Positions 38,763 to 50,213 of a DNA stretch of 64,000 nucleotides are shown here, one piece after another (position 1 is the stretch's first letter; each line of letters opens with the position of its first letter). Below the pieces are notes generated by a model, which saw only the letters and a list, made by a program, of their open reading frames with translations, had not been told where the DNA came from and ran no database searches. A program made the translations under genes and the position numbers. The DNA comes from Methylobacterium sp. NMS14P. GTDB taxonomy: Bacteria > Pseudomonadota > Alphaproteobacteria > Rhizobiales > Beijerinckiaceae. The stretch covers positions 620,001 through 684,000 of the forward strand of contig NZ_CP087106.1 of assembly GCF_028583545.1 (NCBI RefSeq), read 5' to 3'.

Positions 38763-39023
38763 CTAGCGCGGGCAGCCATGGGCCCGCTCGAAGGCCTGCA
38801 GGTCCGCCACGGTCGCCTGCTCCTGGCGCGAGAGCGGCACGCGATCCATGGCGTCGTACCGGCAATCGGCGTTGCCGAAGGTCCGGATCGCCCGCGGCGT
38901 GCTGAAGCAGTAGCCCGCCTGCTTGTAGATCAGGTTGCGCTGGTACCAAGCTTCCGCGCAGTCATCCGCCATCGCACCGGTCGATCCCGCGACGAGGATC
39001 AGAGCGTAGAGAGCAGCGCGCAT
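38763..39023 (-). CDS. Small secreted protein with YARHG/DUF4453-like domain
   Basis: An 86-residue exported protein. Residues 1-19 form a signal peptide ending AMADD; the rest matches the YARHG/DUF4453 pattern: WYQRNLIYKQAGYCFSTPRA then IRTFGNADC. Cysteines at C22, C39, C54 and C84 (approximate) could pair in the periplasm. The ATG at 39023 puts the signal peptide at the very start; ten extra upstream codons are unsupported. Role unknown; it follows lsrB on the same strand by about 40 bases and could be co-transcribed. Confidence 0.82.
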   Translation of the reverse strand: MRAALYALILVAGSTGAMADDCAEAWYQRNLIYKQAGYCFSTPRAIRTFGNADCRYDAMDRVPLSRQEQATVADLQAFERAHGCPR

Positions 39024-39064
39024 CGAATCGTCTCCGTGAGAAGCCGGAGTCAACCATCGGATGC

Positions 39065-39955
39065 TCAGTAGGTCCAGCGCTGCGCCTTCGAGACGAGGAA
39101 GTCGCGGAACGCCTGCACGCGGGCGACCGAGCGCATCTCCTCGGCGTAGACGAGGTAACTCTCCAGGCTCGGCATCTCGGTCTCGCGCAGCACCTGCACG
39201 AGCTGCTGGCCCCCATCCACCGCGTAGTCGGGCAGGATGCCGATGCCGGCGCCGGCCTCCATCGCGCGTTGCAGGGCGCCGATATTGTTCACCGTCAGGT
39301 GGACCTGGCGCCGCTCGCGGCCCTCGCGGCCGGCATCGGCCAGCCAGTGGGCGGCCAGCAGGTACGAGGGCTCGTTGCCACCGAAGGAGACGAGGCGGTG
39401 ATCGTCGAGCTCCTCGATGGTCTTGGGCTCGCCGAAGCGCTTGACGTAATCCGGGCTCGCGAAGGCGTGGTAGTGCACGGTGAACAGCCGCCGCTGGATC
39501 AGGTCCGGCTGGGCCGGGCGCCGCATGCGGATCGCCACGTCGGCCTCGCGCATGGCCAGATCGAGCTCCTCGTTGGTGAGGATCAGCTCGATGCGCACGT
39601 CCGGGTATAGGTCGAGGAACTCGCCCACCCGCTGCGACAGCCAGGACGTGCCGAGGCCGACCGTGGTGGTGACCTTGAGATCGCCGGTCGGCCGCTCGGA
39701 GGTCTCGACGAGACGCGCTCGGGTATTCTCCAGGCGCAGCTTCATGTCCCGCGCCGCGCGGAACAGCAGGTCGCCCTGCTCGGTCAGCAGCAGGCCGCGG
39801 GCGTGGCGATGGAAGAGCGGCGCCTTCAGTTCGCGCTCCAGGGCGCTGATCTGGCGGCTCACCGCCGATTGGCTGAGCCCAATATCGTCACCCGCCTTGG
39901 TGAAGCTCCCCGCCTCCGCGACGTTGAGGAAGATCCGGATCTTGTCCCAGTCCAA
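39065..39955 (-). CDS. lsrB: LysR-family transcriptional regulator LsrB/VtlR
   Basis: A 296-residue LysR regulator. The winged HTH (about 1-60) reads MDWDKIRIFLNVAEAGSFTK and SQSAVSRQISALERELKAPL; a periplasmic-binding-like effector domain follows (about 90-290). The N-terminus and its place next to trxB match LsrB of Sinorhizobium and VtlR of Brucella/Agrobacterium, which control redox, envelope and small-RNA (abcR-type) genes. Orthology is inferred from these two facts. The 270-base upstream spacer contains two T-N11-A palindromes that look like its own binding sites. Confidence 0.9.
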   Translation of the reverse strand: MDWDKIRIFLNVAEAGSFTKAGDDIGLSQSAVSRQISALERELKAPLFHRHARGLLLTEQGDLLFRAARDMKLRLENTRARLVETSERPTGDLKVTTTVGLGTSWLSQRVGEFLDLYPDVRIELILTNEELDLAMREADVAIRMRRPAQPDLIQRRLFTVHYHAFASPDYVKRFGEPKTIEELDDHRLVSFGGNEPSYLLAAHWLADAGREGRERRQVHLTVNNIGALQRAMEAGAGIGILPDYAVDGGQQLVQVLRETEMPSLESYLVYAEEMRSVARVQAFRDFLVSKAQRWTY

Positions 39956-40086
39956 GGCGAGAACCCCTACCAGCGCGCGCCCGCGGGACGCGCCCCAGGT
40001 GTAGAGTGGGCGCGAAGCGGCGGGCAGATCACCGGGCGAACTGCGCGGTACCGAGCGCGGATGGCCGCTCGCGGCACCGCGCGGGC

Positions 40087-40101
40087 ATGCAATCGGTGCA
40101 T
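40087..40101. promoter_or_regulatory. LysR-type palindrome, site 1
   Basis: ATGCAATCGGTGCAT: an imperfect palindrome with the T-N11-A pattern of LysR boxes, 132 bases upstream of the lsrB start. It shares ATGCA---GGTGCAT with site 2. Confidence 0.6.
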
Positions 40102-40122
40102 CCCGGCGCAGTCAGCACTCCT

Positions 40123-40137
40123 ATGCACACGGTGCAT
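40123..40137. promoter_or_regulatory. LysR-type palindrome, site 2
   Basis: ATGCAC-ACG-GTGCAT: a perfect 6-bp inverted repeat with T-N11-A spacing, 36 bases from site 1 centre to centre. Its position between trxB and lsrB suggests autoregulation of lsrB. Confidence 0.65.
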
Positions 40138-40224
40138 GGTCCTGCGCAAGCGCGAGCGGCGCGAACTTGTTGAAATGCTCGGCGCGGTCGCTCCGTGCAG
40201 GAGGCGCGGAGGCCGGTGCGGCTC

Positions 40225-41205
40225 TCATTCCGCCGCGGCGGCCTGGACCGGGCTCTCGCCGATCTCGAGGTTGGCCAGGAATTTCTCGGCCTCCAGCGCC
40301 GCCATGCAGCCCATCCCGGCGGCGGTGATCGCCTGGCGGTATACGTCGTCCGTCACGTCGCCCGCGGCAAAGACGCCCGGGATCTCGGTCTCGGTGGTGC
40401 CGGGCTTCACGGTGAGGTAACCGCCGTGGCGCATGGGCAGTTGTCCCTCGAAGATCGCGGTGGCCGGCTGGTGACCGATCGCCACGAACACGCCGTCGGC
40501 CTTCACCTCGCTGATCTCGCCCGAGCGCGGATCCTTGAGGCGGACGTGGGTCACGTTCGGCGCCGGCTTCTGCACCCCGCAGATCTCGGCGATCTCCCGG
40601 TGCCAGAGCACCTCGACGTTCGGGTGCTTGAACAGGCGCTCCTGCAGGATCCGCTCGGCGCGGAAGCTGTCGCGGCGATGGACGACCGTCACCTTGCTGG
40701 CGATGTTGGCGAGGTACAGGGCCTCCTCGACAGCGGTGTTGCCGCCGCCGACCACCACGACTTCCTTGCCGCGGAAGAAGAACCCGTCGCAGGTCGCGCA
40801 GGCCGAGACGCCGCCGCCCTGGAACGCCGCCTCGGACGGGATACCGAGCCACTTGGCCTGGGCGCCGGTGGCGATGACCAGGGCGTCGCACGAGTAGGTC
40901 TCGCCGGAATCGGCCTCGAGTCGGAAAGGCCGCTGCTGGAGATCGACCTTCGTGATGTATTCCGAGACGATCCGGGTGCCGACATGCTCGGCCTGGAGGC
41001 GCATCTGCTCCATCAGCCAGGGGCCCTGGATGGCGTCGGCGAAGCCCGGGTAGTTCTCGACATCCGTGGTGATCATGAGCTGCCCGCCCGGCTGGAAGCC
41101 GGAGATCAGCAGCGGCTCGACCATGGCACGGGCCGCGTAGATCGCCGCCGTGTAGCCGGCGGGTCCCGAACCGATGATCACGAGCTTGGCGTGGGTGTGG
41201 GCCAT
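40225..41205 (-). CDS. trxB: Thioredoxin-disulfide reductase
   Basis: A 326-residue flavoprotein that reduces thioredoxin with NADPH. FAD-binding [16 protein letters not shown] starts at residue 12, the redox pair CATC is Cys136/Cys139 in [16 protein letters not shown], the NADPH site is [17 protein letters not shown], and the second FAD motif is [21 protein letters not shown] (in part: [14 protein letters not shown]). The length is normal for the low-molecular-weight type. It follows the ELM1-family gene by 14 bases and precedes lsrB, the conserved rhizobial order. Confidence 0.98.
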   Translation of the reverse strand: MAHTHAKLVIIGSGPAGYTAAIYAARAMVEPLLISGFQPGGQLMITTDVENYPGFADAIQGPWLMEQMRLQAEHVGTRIVSEYITKVDLQQRPFRLEADSGETYSCDALVIATGAQAKWLGIPSEAAFQGGGVSACATCDGFFFRGKEVVVVGGGNTAVEEALYLANIASKVTVVHRRDSFRAERILQERLFKHPNVEVLWHREIAEICGVQKPAPNVTHVRLKDPRSGEISEVKADGVFVAIGHQPATAIFEGQLPMRHGGYLTVKPGTTETEIPGVFAAGDVTDDVYRQAITAAGMGCMAALEAEKFLANLEIGESPVQAAAAE

Positions 41206-41219
41206 CTGTCTCGGTCTCC

Positions 41220-42269
41220 TCAGGCCGGTCCGGCCGCGCGGCGCGCGGCATAGGCGTCGGCGAGCGCCCGGGCGATCACCGGCGTCGCGTCGATCGGCTT
41301 GTACGTCAGATCTGCCAACTGACCGGTGAACGGCCGCAGCGCCCCTGCGATCGCCAATCCGGCGAACATGCGCCGATGCCGGATATAGGTACGCGGCAGA
41401 TCGAACAGCAGGACCGGCGCGCCGGTGGATACCGCCTCGCTGACCATATTGGCCGAGTCGGAGGTCACGACGATCGCCTCGGCGAGCGCCAGCATGGCGA
41501 CGTAGGGGTTGTCGCCGCTTCCGTCCCAGAGGAACCCTCCGGTCTCGGCGGCGAGCACCTTCACGGCGTCGCGGAGCGGGTTCGGCGTCCGGCGGGAGAT
41601 CGTCACCATCAGCCGACAGCCCTGCGCGGCCAGCCCGCGCAGATCCTCCACGAGGCGGATCATGTCGGTCTTGCGATAGCTCAGGTGACGGCTGTCGCCG
41701 CCGACCAGCACCGCCACGCGCGGACCGTCGAGGCGCGCGAGCCGGGGATCCGGCCGGGCGCGGGCCGCGGCCAGGCGCGCCGCGGTCACGAGGTGCGGCG
41801 CCGTCAGCGTCGTGAAGACGTTGGGACCGCGCAGATCGTCGTAATCCGGCACCCAGATGAAGTCGGCGCTGTCCGCGCCGGTTCGCGGATCCTTCAGGAA
41901 GGCCGTGAACGTCCGGCCGCCGGTCGCGCGCCGCACCGTCCGCAGGTACGGGACCGACCGTCGGCCGGAGGCGATCAGGATGTCGGGGTAAGGGCCCGAC
42001 AGGGCGCCGGCACGGCGGCGCGGCCCCTCGCGCGGGTCGATCGGTCCCCAGGGCGCCATCCAGCCGAACGGCCCGGAAGCCGGCACCTGCCGGATCTCGA
42101 AATCGAGGCCCAGGGTCTCGGCGATGCCGACGCACTGGTTCTCGTCACCGGCCTTGCCGTCCGTGACGATCCAGGCGCGGGCGCGGGCGAGTTCGGGCAG
42201 GCGCTCACGCCGCGGGTCCGGACTGCTGACCGGCGCGGTCTGCGCCTCCGACACGTCGATGCTTGCCAT
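41220..42269 (-). CDS. ELM1-family (COG3660/DUF1022) protein
   Basis: A protein of about 349 residues related to the plant mitochondrial fission factor ELM1 and to nucleotide-sugar-dependent glycosyltransferases. Typical segments are [57 protein letters not shown] and [20 protein letters not shown], the last resembling a donor-binding loop of GT-B enzymes. Bacterial members are of unknown function; a glycosyltransferase role is inference. The ATG at 42269 is preferred over the GTG at 42278 because GGTGAGG precedes it. It lies between a secreted protein gene and trxB. Confidence 0.88.
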   Translation of the reverse strand: MASIDVSEAQTAPVSSPDPRRERLPELARARAWIVTDGKAGDENQCVGIAETLGLDFEIRQVPASGPFGWMAPWGPIDPREGPRRRAGALSGPYPDILIASGRRSVPYLRTVRRATGGRTFTAFLKDPRTGADSADFIWVPDYDDLRGPNVFTTLTAPHLVTAARLAAARARPDPRLARLDGPRVAVLVGGDSRHLSYRKTDMIRLVEDLRGLAAQGCRLMVTISRRTPNPLRDAVKVLAAETGGFLWDGSGDNPYVAMLALAEAIVVTSDSANMVSEAVSTGAPVLLFDLPRTYIRHRRMFAGLAIAGALRPFTGQLADLTYKPIDATPVIARALADAYAARRAAGPA

Positions 42270-42320
42270 GCTCCTCACCGGATACGCCCCACGCCGCCGA
42301 CCGGGGCCGGCGGCCGTCTT

Positions 42321-42821
42321 CTAATCCCGCGGCAGGTCGCGGGCGAGCCACTGGGCGTAGATGTCGGCGATGGCGGCGAGCCGGCGCTGCTCGAATTGCG
42401 GATCGTACCACGCGCCGCCGTAGCTCGACGGCGTCGCGGTCATCTGCGGGTAGCGTCCGAGCACCTGCCCCTTGGGCCCGACGAGCAGCGCCTCGCCCTC
42501 CATGTAGTCGGTCTGGAAATTGCCGCCGAGACCGCGCAGGGCGCCACTGCCGGCATAGGGCCGCAGCGACAGGCTCGTGACCACGACGACGAGGCGCGGA
42601 CCGCGGCCGCCGATCCGGCCGGCGAAGTTCTTCCGCAGGGCCTCGGTCAGGTCTCCGGCCAGCGCCTCGGCCTGCAGCCCCGCGCCCTTGTCGAGGAGCG
42701 GCCGAACGTCGACCCGGACGTCGGAGAAGACCGGGGTCGGCGGGAAATCGCTCGCCGCCGCGGATCCCGCGACGGCACCGAGGATCAGGCCGGCGAGCCG
42801 GCCCCAGGAACGCGGGCGCAC
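42321..42821 (-). CDS. Secreted protein of unknown function
   Basis: A 166-residue exported protein I do not recognise. Starting from the GTG at 42821, four bases after the greA stop, gives a clean signal peptide (about 1-24: GRLAGLILGAVAGSAAA). A longer frame overlapping greA is less likely. The mature part contains TEALRKNFAGRIGGRGPRLV and VVVVTSLSLRPY, with a beta-rich character and a C-terminal basic helix (RLAAIADIYAQWLARDL), and resembles small periplasmic proteins or lipoproteins, but no lipobox is seen. It is probably co-transcribed with greA and the ELM1 gene. Confidence 0.75.
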   Translation of the reverse strand: MRPRSWGRLAGLILGAVAGSAAASDFPPTPVFSDVRVDVRPLLDKGAGLQAEALAGDLTEALRKNFAGRIGGRGPRLVVVVTSLSLRPYAGSGALRGLGGNFQTDYMEGEALLVGPKGQVLGRYPQMTATPSSYGGAWYDPQFEQRRLAAIADIYAQWLARDLPRD

Positions 42822-42825
42822 CGGT

Positions 42826-43308
42826 TCAGCCGCCGTACTGGACGGCGACGACCTCGTAGGACTTGCCGCCACCAGGGGTCGTGACCTCGACCGTGTCGCC
42901 GACGCCCTTGCCGATCAGAGCGCGGGCGATCGGCGAGGTGATCGAGACCCGGCCCGAGCGCACGTCGGCCTCCGGCTCGCCCACGATCTGGTAGGTCTTC
43001 TCCTCCTCCGTGTCCTCGTCGACGAGCTTCACGGTGGCGCCGAACTTGATCCTGTCGCCGGAGAGCTTCGTGACATCGATCACTTCGGCCCGCGCGATCA
43101 TGCTCTCGAGCTCGAGGACGCGGCCCTCGTTGTGGGACTGCGCCTCCTTGGCGGCGTGGTACTCGGCGTTCTCCGACAGGTCACCGAGCGCGCGGGCTTC
43201 CGCGATCGCCTGGATGATGCGCTGGCGCTCCACCTGCTGGCGGTGCTTCAGCTCCTCTTCGAGGGCTGCCAGCCCGCGCACCGTGATCGGAACCTTGTCT
43301 ATCGCCAT
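42826..43308 (-). CDS. greA: Transcription elongation factor GreA
   Basis: A 160-residue GreA that rescues backtracked RNA polymerase by stimulating transcript cleavage. The N-terminal coiled coil carries the acidic tip [20 protein letters not shown] (Asp and Glu of GDLSENAEY), and the C-terminal FKBP-like domain ends [18 protein letters not shown]. The ATG at 43308 starts at the conserved N-terminus ([20 protein letters not shown]); 19 further upstream codons run into a hairpin and are not coding. It follows carB on the minus strand. Confidence 0.97.
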   Translation of the reverse strand: MAIDKVPITVRGLAALEEELKHRQQVERQRIIQAIAEARALGDLSENAEYHAAKEAQSHNEGRVLELESMIARAEVIDVTKLSGDRIKFGATVKLVDEDTEEEKTYQIVGEPEADVRSGRVSITSPIARALIGKGVGDTVEVTTPGGGKSYEVVAVQYGG

Positions 43309-43329
43309 CGTCTCGCGCCACAATGAAGA

Positions 43330-43363
43330 GGCCCGGCCGAGAGTGCAGCACTCTCCCCGGGCC
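43330..43363. terminator. Strong hairpin between carB and greA
   Basis: GGCCCGG...CCGGGCC encloses GAGAGTGC...GCACTCTC: about 15 bp of stem with a two-base internal offset. Read leftward it follows carB by 30 bases and is followed by CTCTTCATT, a weak U tract, so it may terminate or attenuate carB transcription before greA. It could also be an mRNA processing or stabilising structure. Confidence 0.5.
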
Positions 43364-43392
43364 ATGAAATGAAGTCAGCGGAACCCTGAGGT

Positions 43393-46866
<3,474 letters not shown>

Positions 46867-47175
46867 CGTGGGCCTTCTCAGGCCAAGCGCGCCCGATCGG
46901 GCACGGCTCAATCGAAGCCCTGCTCCCGGACGCGCGTGGCGGGAATGTCGTTGAGCCCCGCGTTTACACGGGCCACGGGCGCATTGGAAGGCCGGGAGAA
47001 CCGCGCAATCTGGCCGCGCGCCCGGCGCATGGATGCGGCGCAGCTCCGTTGATTTGGAGTATTTATAAATTCTGGCAAGGATTCATCGATGCCTTGCCGG
47101 AGCTCGGCGTCGGCACGTAAGGCTCAATCGATCGGCCAATCCGTCGATCGACATCGTAATCGTTCGAGACTGAAG
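46867..47175. other. 309-base divergent spacer between carB and pseudoazurin
   Basis: No gene is seen. It must contain the leftward carB promoter and the rightward pseudoazurin promoter. A local AT-rich patch around 47050-47072 (TTTGGAGTATTTATAAATTC) stands out from the surrounding GC-rich sequence and is the likeliest place for the pseudoazurin promoter. I find no convincing FNR box. Confidence 0.5.
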
Positions 47176-47610
47176 ATGCCCAGGCCAGCCTCACTCCTCG
47201 CGATACTCCTGATCGGCTCGATAGCGAGCGCGAACGCCTCGGAAGTCGCCGTCAAAACCTTGAACAGCGGCCCGGGCGGGATGATGGTCTTCGACCCGGC
47301 CTTCGTGAAAATTCAGCCCGGCGACACGGTGCGGTTCGTGCCGGCCGACAAGGGTCACAATGCCGAGCTGATCAAGGGCATGGCGCCCGAGGGCGCGGCG
47401 CCGTTCAAGACGGTGGTCGGCAAAGAGGAGACCGTGACCTTCGAGAAGCCCGGCCTCTACGGCATCAAGTGCTCGCCGCACTACATCATGGGGATGGTCG
47501 GCCTCGTCCAGGTCGGCGACCAGCCCGACAATCTGGAGGCGGCCAAGGCGGTGCCGCAGAACAAGCTGGCCGCCAAGCGGTTCGAGCCGCTGTTCGAGAA
47601 GATCCAGTAG
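47176..47610 (+). CDS. Pseudoazurin (type 1 copper protein)
   Basis: A 144-residue periplasmic cupredoxin. The signal peptide is about residues 1-22 (ILLIGSIASANA). All type 1 copper ligands have the pseudoazurin spacing: His61, Cys99, His102 and Met107 (in DKGHNAE and KCSPHYIMGM). Pseudoazurins carry electrons to nitrite reductase, or to other periplasmic oxidoreductases and oxidases in methylotrophs. No denitrification or amine dehydrogenase gene is adjacent, so the partner is unknown. The ATG at 47176 gives the complete signal peptide; upstream in-frame codons lack support. Confidence 0.95.
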   Translation: MPRPASLLAILLIGSIASANASEVAVKTLNSGPGGMMVFDPAFVKIQPGDTVRFVPADKGHNAELIKGMAPEGAAPFKTVVGKEETVTFEKPGLYGIKCSPHYIMGMVGLVQVGDQPDNLEAAKAVPQNKLAAKRFEPLFEKIQ

Positions 47611-47645
47611 GCGCCGGGGCGGCGCGAGCAGCCCCGTCTCCCGCC

Positions 47646-48023
47646 TCAGAAGCCGGCGTGGAGCGCCGCGATCGCCCGGTCGATCGAGAGGTAGAACACC
47701 CCGAAGGCCACCAATGCGGCGGCCGCGAACTCGACGGCGACGTTCGAGAGCGTCTGGGCGCGGCGCAGGGCCTCGCGCCCGAAATAGACCGAGACCCAGG
47801 CGAGGGCGAGGACCGCCGGCATGGCGAACAGGTAGGACACCGTGCTCTCGACGCGGTCGAAGCCGCCGGTCGGATCGATCAGCGCCCGGATGTTGCGCAC
47901 CCAGGGGGCGTAGAAGGCGGCGTAGAGGGCGGTTAGCCAGGACAGGCCCACGGCGACGCCGAGATGGAAGGTGAAGCTGCGGTGCAGGCGGGAGAAATCG
48001 TCGCGCGCCTCGTCGATGGTCAT
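47646..48023 (-). CDS. Hypothetical membrane protein
   Basis: A 125-residue protein with an amphipathic N-terminus and three hydrophobic segments (about 18-40, 62-82 and 95-115). I do not recognise a family. Acidic and arginine residues in ARDDFSRLHRSF suggest a cytoplasmic N-terminus. It lies between pseudoazurin (convergent) and carA (same strand, 200 bases upstream). Confidence 0.72.
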   Translation of the reverse strand: MTIDEARDDFSRLHRSFTFHLGVAVGLSWLTALYAAFYAPWVRNIRALIDPTGGFDRVESTVSYLFAMPAVLALAWVSVYFGREALRRAQTLSNVAVEFAAAALVAFGVFYLSIDRAIAALHAGF

Positions 48024-48123
48024 CCGGCAATCCCCTGCGACGGGCCGCCGTCGCCGGGCGCGGATGCGCCGCCGTTCAGGGGCCGTCGTGAGCCCTCTTA
48101 AGCCGTCCGATCTGGCGGATTTT

Positions 48124-48166
48124 ATGGCCCCGCCGCGGCCCGATTGGGGTCGCGGCGGGGGGCCAT
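48124..48166. repeat. GC-rich inverted repeat downstream of carA
   Basis: ATGGCCCCGCCGCG and CGCGGCGGGG-GG-CCAT form a 14-bp stem with two unpaired bases, spaced by 13 bases that can also partly pair. It lies 60 bases after the carA stop. No T-run flanks it on either strand, so it may be a factor-dependent terminator or 3' mRNA stabiliser. Confidence 0.5.
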
Positions 48167-48226
48167 CTTCCCCCGGCCGTCATCGCGCTGCGGGACGATG
48201 ACGGCGGGTCGGTGCCCGCGCCGGTC

Positions 48227-49459
48227 TCAGGCGCTCTTCGCGGTCTCCGGCGCGCCGGAGCGCATCAGCGTCACGAAGCGCTCGAACAGGTAGTGGCTGT
48301 CGCGCGGGCCGGGGGAGGCCTCCGGGTGGTGCTGCACCGAGAAGGCCGGGCGGTCGGTGAGAGTCAGGCCACAATTCGAGCCGTCGAACAGCGACACGTG
48401 CGTCTCCACCGCCGTCTCCGGCAGGCTGTCCGGGTCCACCGCGAAGCCGTGGTTCATCGACACGATCTCGACCTTCCCGGTGGTCTTGTCCTTGACCGGG
48501 TGGTTCGCGCCGTGATGGCCCTGGCCCATCTTCACGGTCCGGCCGCCGAGGGCCAGACCCATGAGCTGGTGGCCGAGGCAGATGCCGAAGGTCGGCACCT
48601 TCTCGTTCAGCAGCTTGCGAATCACCGGGACCGCGTAGGCGCCGGTGGCGGCCGGGTCGCCGGGGCCGTTCGACAGGAACACGCCGTCCGGCTTCAGCGC
48701 CAGGATCTCGTCGGCCGTCGTGGTGGCCGGCACCACGGTGACGTCGCAGCCGGCCTGGGCGAGGAGGCGCAGGATGTTGCGCTTCACGCCGTAGTCGATG
48801 GCCACGACCTTGAGGCCCTCGCCGGGCGCCCGCTTGCCGTAGCCGTTGCCGAGCGCCCAGACGGTCTCGGACCATTCCGACGCCGCGCGGCTCGTCACCG
48901 GCGGCACGAGGTCGAGCCCCTCCATGGGCGCGAGGGCCGCCGCACGGGCCTTGAGGGCCTCGCGGTCGAATTCGCCATGGGGATCGTTGGCGATCACGGC
49001 GTTCGGCATGCCCTGGTCGCGGATGCGGGCCGTGAGCGCCCGGGTATCGACGCCCGTGATGCCGACGATGCCGCGGGCCCTGAGCCACCCGTCGAGATGC
49101 GACGAGGACCGCCAGTTCGACGGGTTCGTGACCGCGGAGGCGATGACGGTGCCGCGGACGCCCGAGGCCGGCGCCGCCTCGAGGCTCTCCAGATCCTCGT
49201 CGTTGGTACCGACATTGCCGATATGCGGGAAGGTGAAGGTGACGATCTGGCCGGCATAGGACGGGTCCGTCAGGATCTCCTGGTACCCGGTCATCGCGGT
49301 GTTGAAGCAGACCTCACCGTCGGCCACGCCGGTCTGGCCGATGCCGAATCCCTCCAGGATGGTGCCGTCGGCCAGCACCAGCAGGGCCGTCGCGACGGGC
49401 TCGGCCCAGGGCTCGGGAGCCTGAGGCTCGGGGGCATGCGCGGCGGCGTCTTGCAGCAT
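48227..49459 (-). CDS. carA: Carbamoyl-phosphate synthase small subunit
   Basis: A 410-residue glutamine amidotransferase that hydrolyses glutamine and channels ammonia to CarB. The N-terminal CarA domain has GQTGVADGEVCFNTAMTGYQ and DPSYAGQIVTFTFPHIGNVG; the class I amidotransferase domain has the nucleophile in FGICLGHQLMGLALGG and the His/Glu pair in VQHHPEASPGPRDS. Compared with E. coli CarA it has about 20 extra residues, rich in Ala and Pro, at the N-terminus, as in many rhizobia. It is divergent from yqeY across 192 bases. Confidence 0.99.
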   Translation of the reverse strand: MLQDAAAHAPEPQAPEPWAEPVATALLVLADGTILEGFGIGQTGVADGEVCFNTAMTGYQEILTDPSYAGQIVTFTFPHIGNVGTNDEDLESLEAAPASGVRGTVIASAVTNPSNWRSSSHLDGWLRARGIVGITGVDTRALTARIRDQGMPNAVIANDPHGEFDREALKARAAALAPMEGLDLVPPVTSRAASEWSETVWALGNGYGKRAPGEGLKVVAIDYGVKRNILRLLAQAGCDVTVVPATTTADEILALKPDGVFLSNGPGDPAATGAYAVPVIRKLLNEKVPTFGICLGHQLMGLALGGRTVKMGQGHHGANHPVKDKTTGKVEIVSMNHGFAVDPDSLPETAVETHVSLFDGSNCGLTLTDRPAFSVQHHPEASPGPRDSHYLFERFVTLMRSGAPETAKSA

Positions 49460-49651
49460 GGGCTGAGTCTCGCTTATGTCCGGCCGAAGGCGGGCGCCGT
49501 GTTGCGGCGCTCTCGGCTTGCGGCATGATCGTGTGCGGCGCTCTTAGCGAGCGGCCCGCGATGGGGTCAATGTGGCTCCGCTGCCGGCAGGGCTCAACAC
49601 CCGCAAATCGCAGGCCAGCCCCCCGCTTCGACCGTTGGAAGGTTCATCGAG

Positions 49652-50113
49652 ATGCTGCGCGCGCGCTTCACCACCGAGATGAAGGAGGCCATGAAGGCCG
49701 GCGACAAGGAGCGGTTGGCGACCGTCCGGATGATCCAGGCCGCCCTCAAGGACCGGGACATCGAGGCCCGCGGCAACGGCAAGGAGCCGATCTCCGACGA
49801 GGAGATCCTGTCGCTGCTCCAGAAGATGGTCAAGCAGCGCGCCGAATCGGCCGCGGTCTACGAGCAGGGCGGCCGCCCGGAACTCGCCGCCAACGAGCGT
49901 GCCGAGATCGCCATCGTCGAGAGCTTCCTGCCGAAGCAGATGGACGAGACCGAGATGAAGGCCGCGGTCGAGGCGGCTATCCTCGAGACCGGCGCCGCCG
50001 GCCCGAAGGACATGGGCAAGGTGATCGGGGTCCTGAAGGGCACCTTCGCGGGCCGGATGGATTTCGGCAAGGCGAGCGGGCTGGTGAAGGCGGCGCTGGC
50101 GGCGAAGGGCTGA
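49652..50113 (+). CDS. GatB/YqeY-domain protein
   Basis: A 153-residue protein of the YqeY family, similar to the C-terminal tail domain of GatB (the tRNA amidotransferase subunit). It opens LRARFTTEMKEAMKAGDKER and contains ETGAAGPKDMGKVIGVLKGT and FGKASGLVKAALAAKG, the usual GatB/YqeY ending. The molecular role of stand-alone YqeY is not settled. It heads the conserved yqeY-dnaG-rpoD run, 100 bases before dnaG. GGAAGG precedes the ATG. Confidence 0.95.
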   Translation: MLRARFTTEMKEAMKAGDKERLATVRMIQAALKDRDIEARGNGKEPISDEEILSLLQKMVKQRAESAAVYEQGGRPELAANERAEIAIVESFLPKQMDETEMKAAVEAAILETGAAGPKDMGKVIGVLKGTFAGRMDFGKASGLVKAALAAKG

Positions 50114-50213
50114 ACCTCTCCCCGCAATCCTCCACCGGATTCCGGGCGTGTGAGGGACTCGGTCACGCCTCTCGCGCTATAGGAGCGGGTTCACGCAACC
50201 CGTCCCAGGCCCC

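Noticed and set aside
47049..47072. An FNR-type box or a classical -35/-10 pair upstream of pseudoazurin
   Set aside because: TTGAT is not followed by ATCAA at the right spacing, and TTGATT to TATAAA is only 9 bases apart.
48124..48166. The GC-rich inverted repeat as an intrinsic terminator of carA
   Set aside because: No T-run on either side, and the AT-rich flank reads as A residues in the carA direction. Kept only as an inverted repeat.
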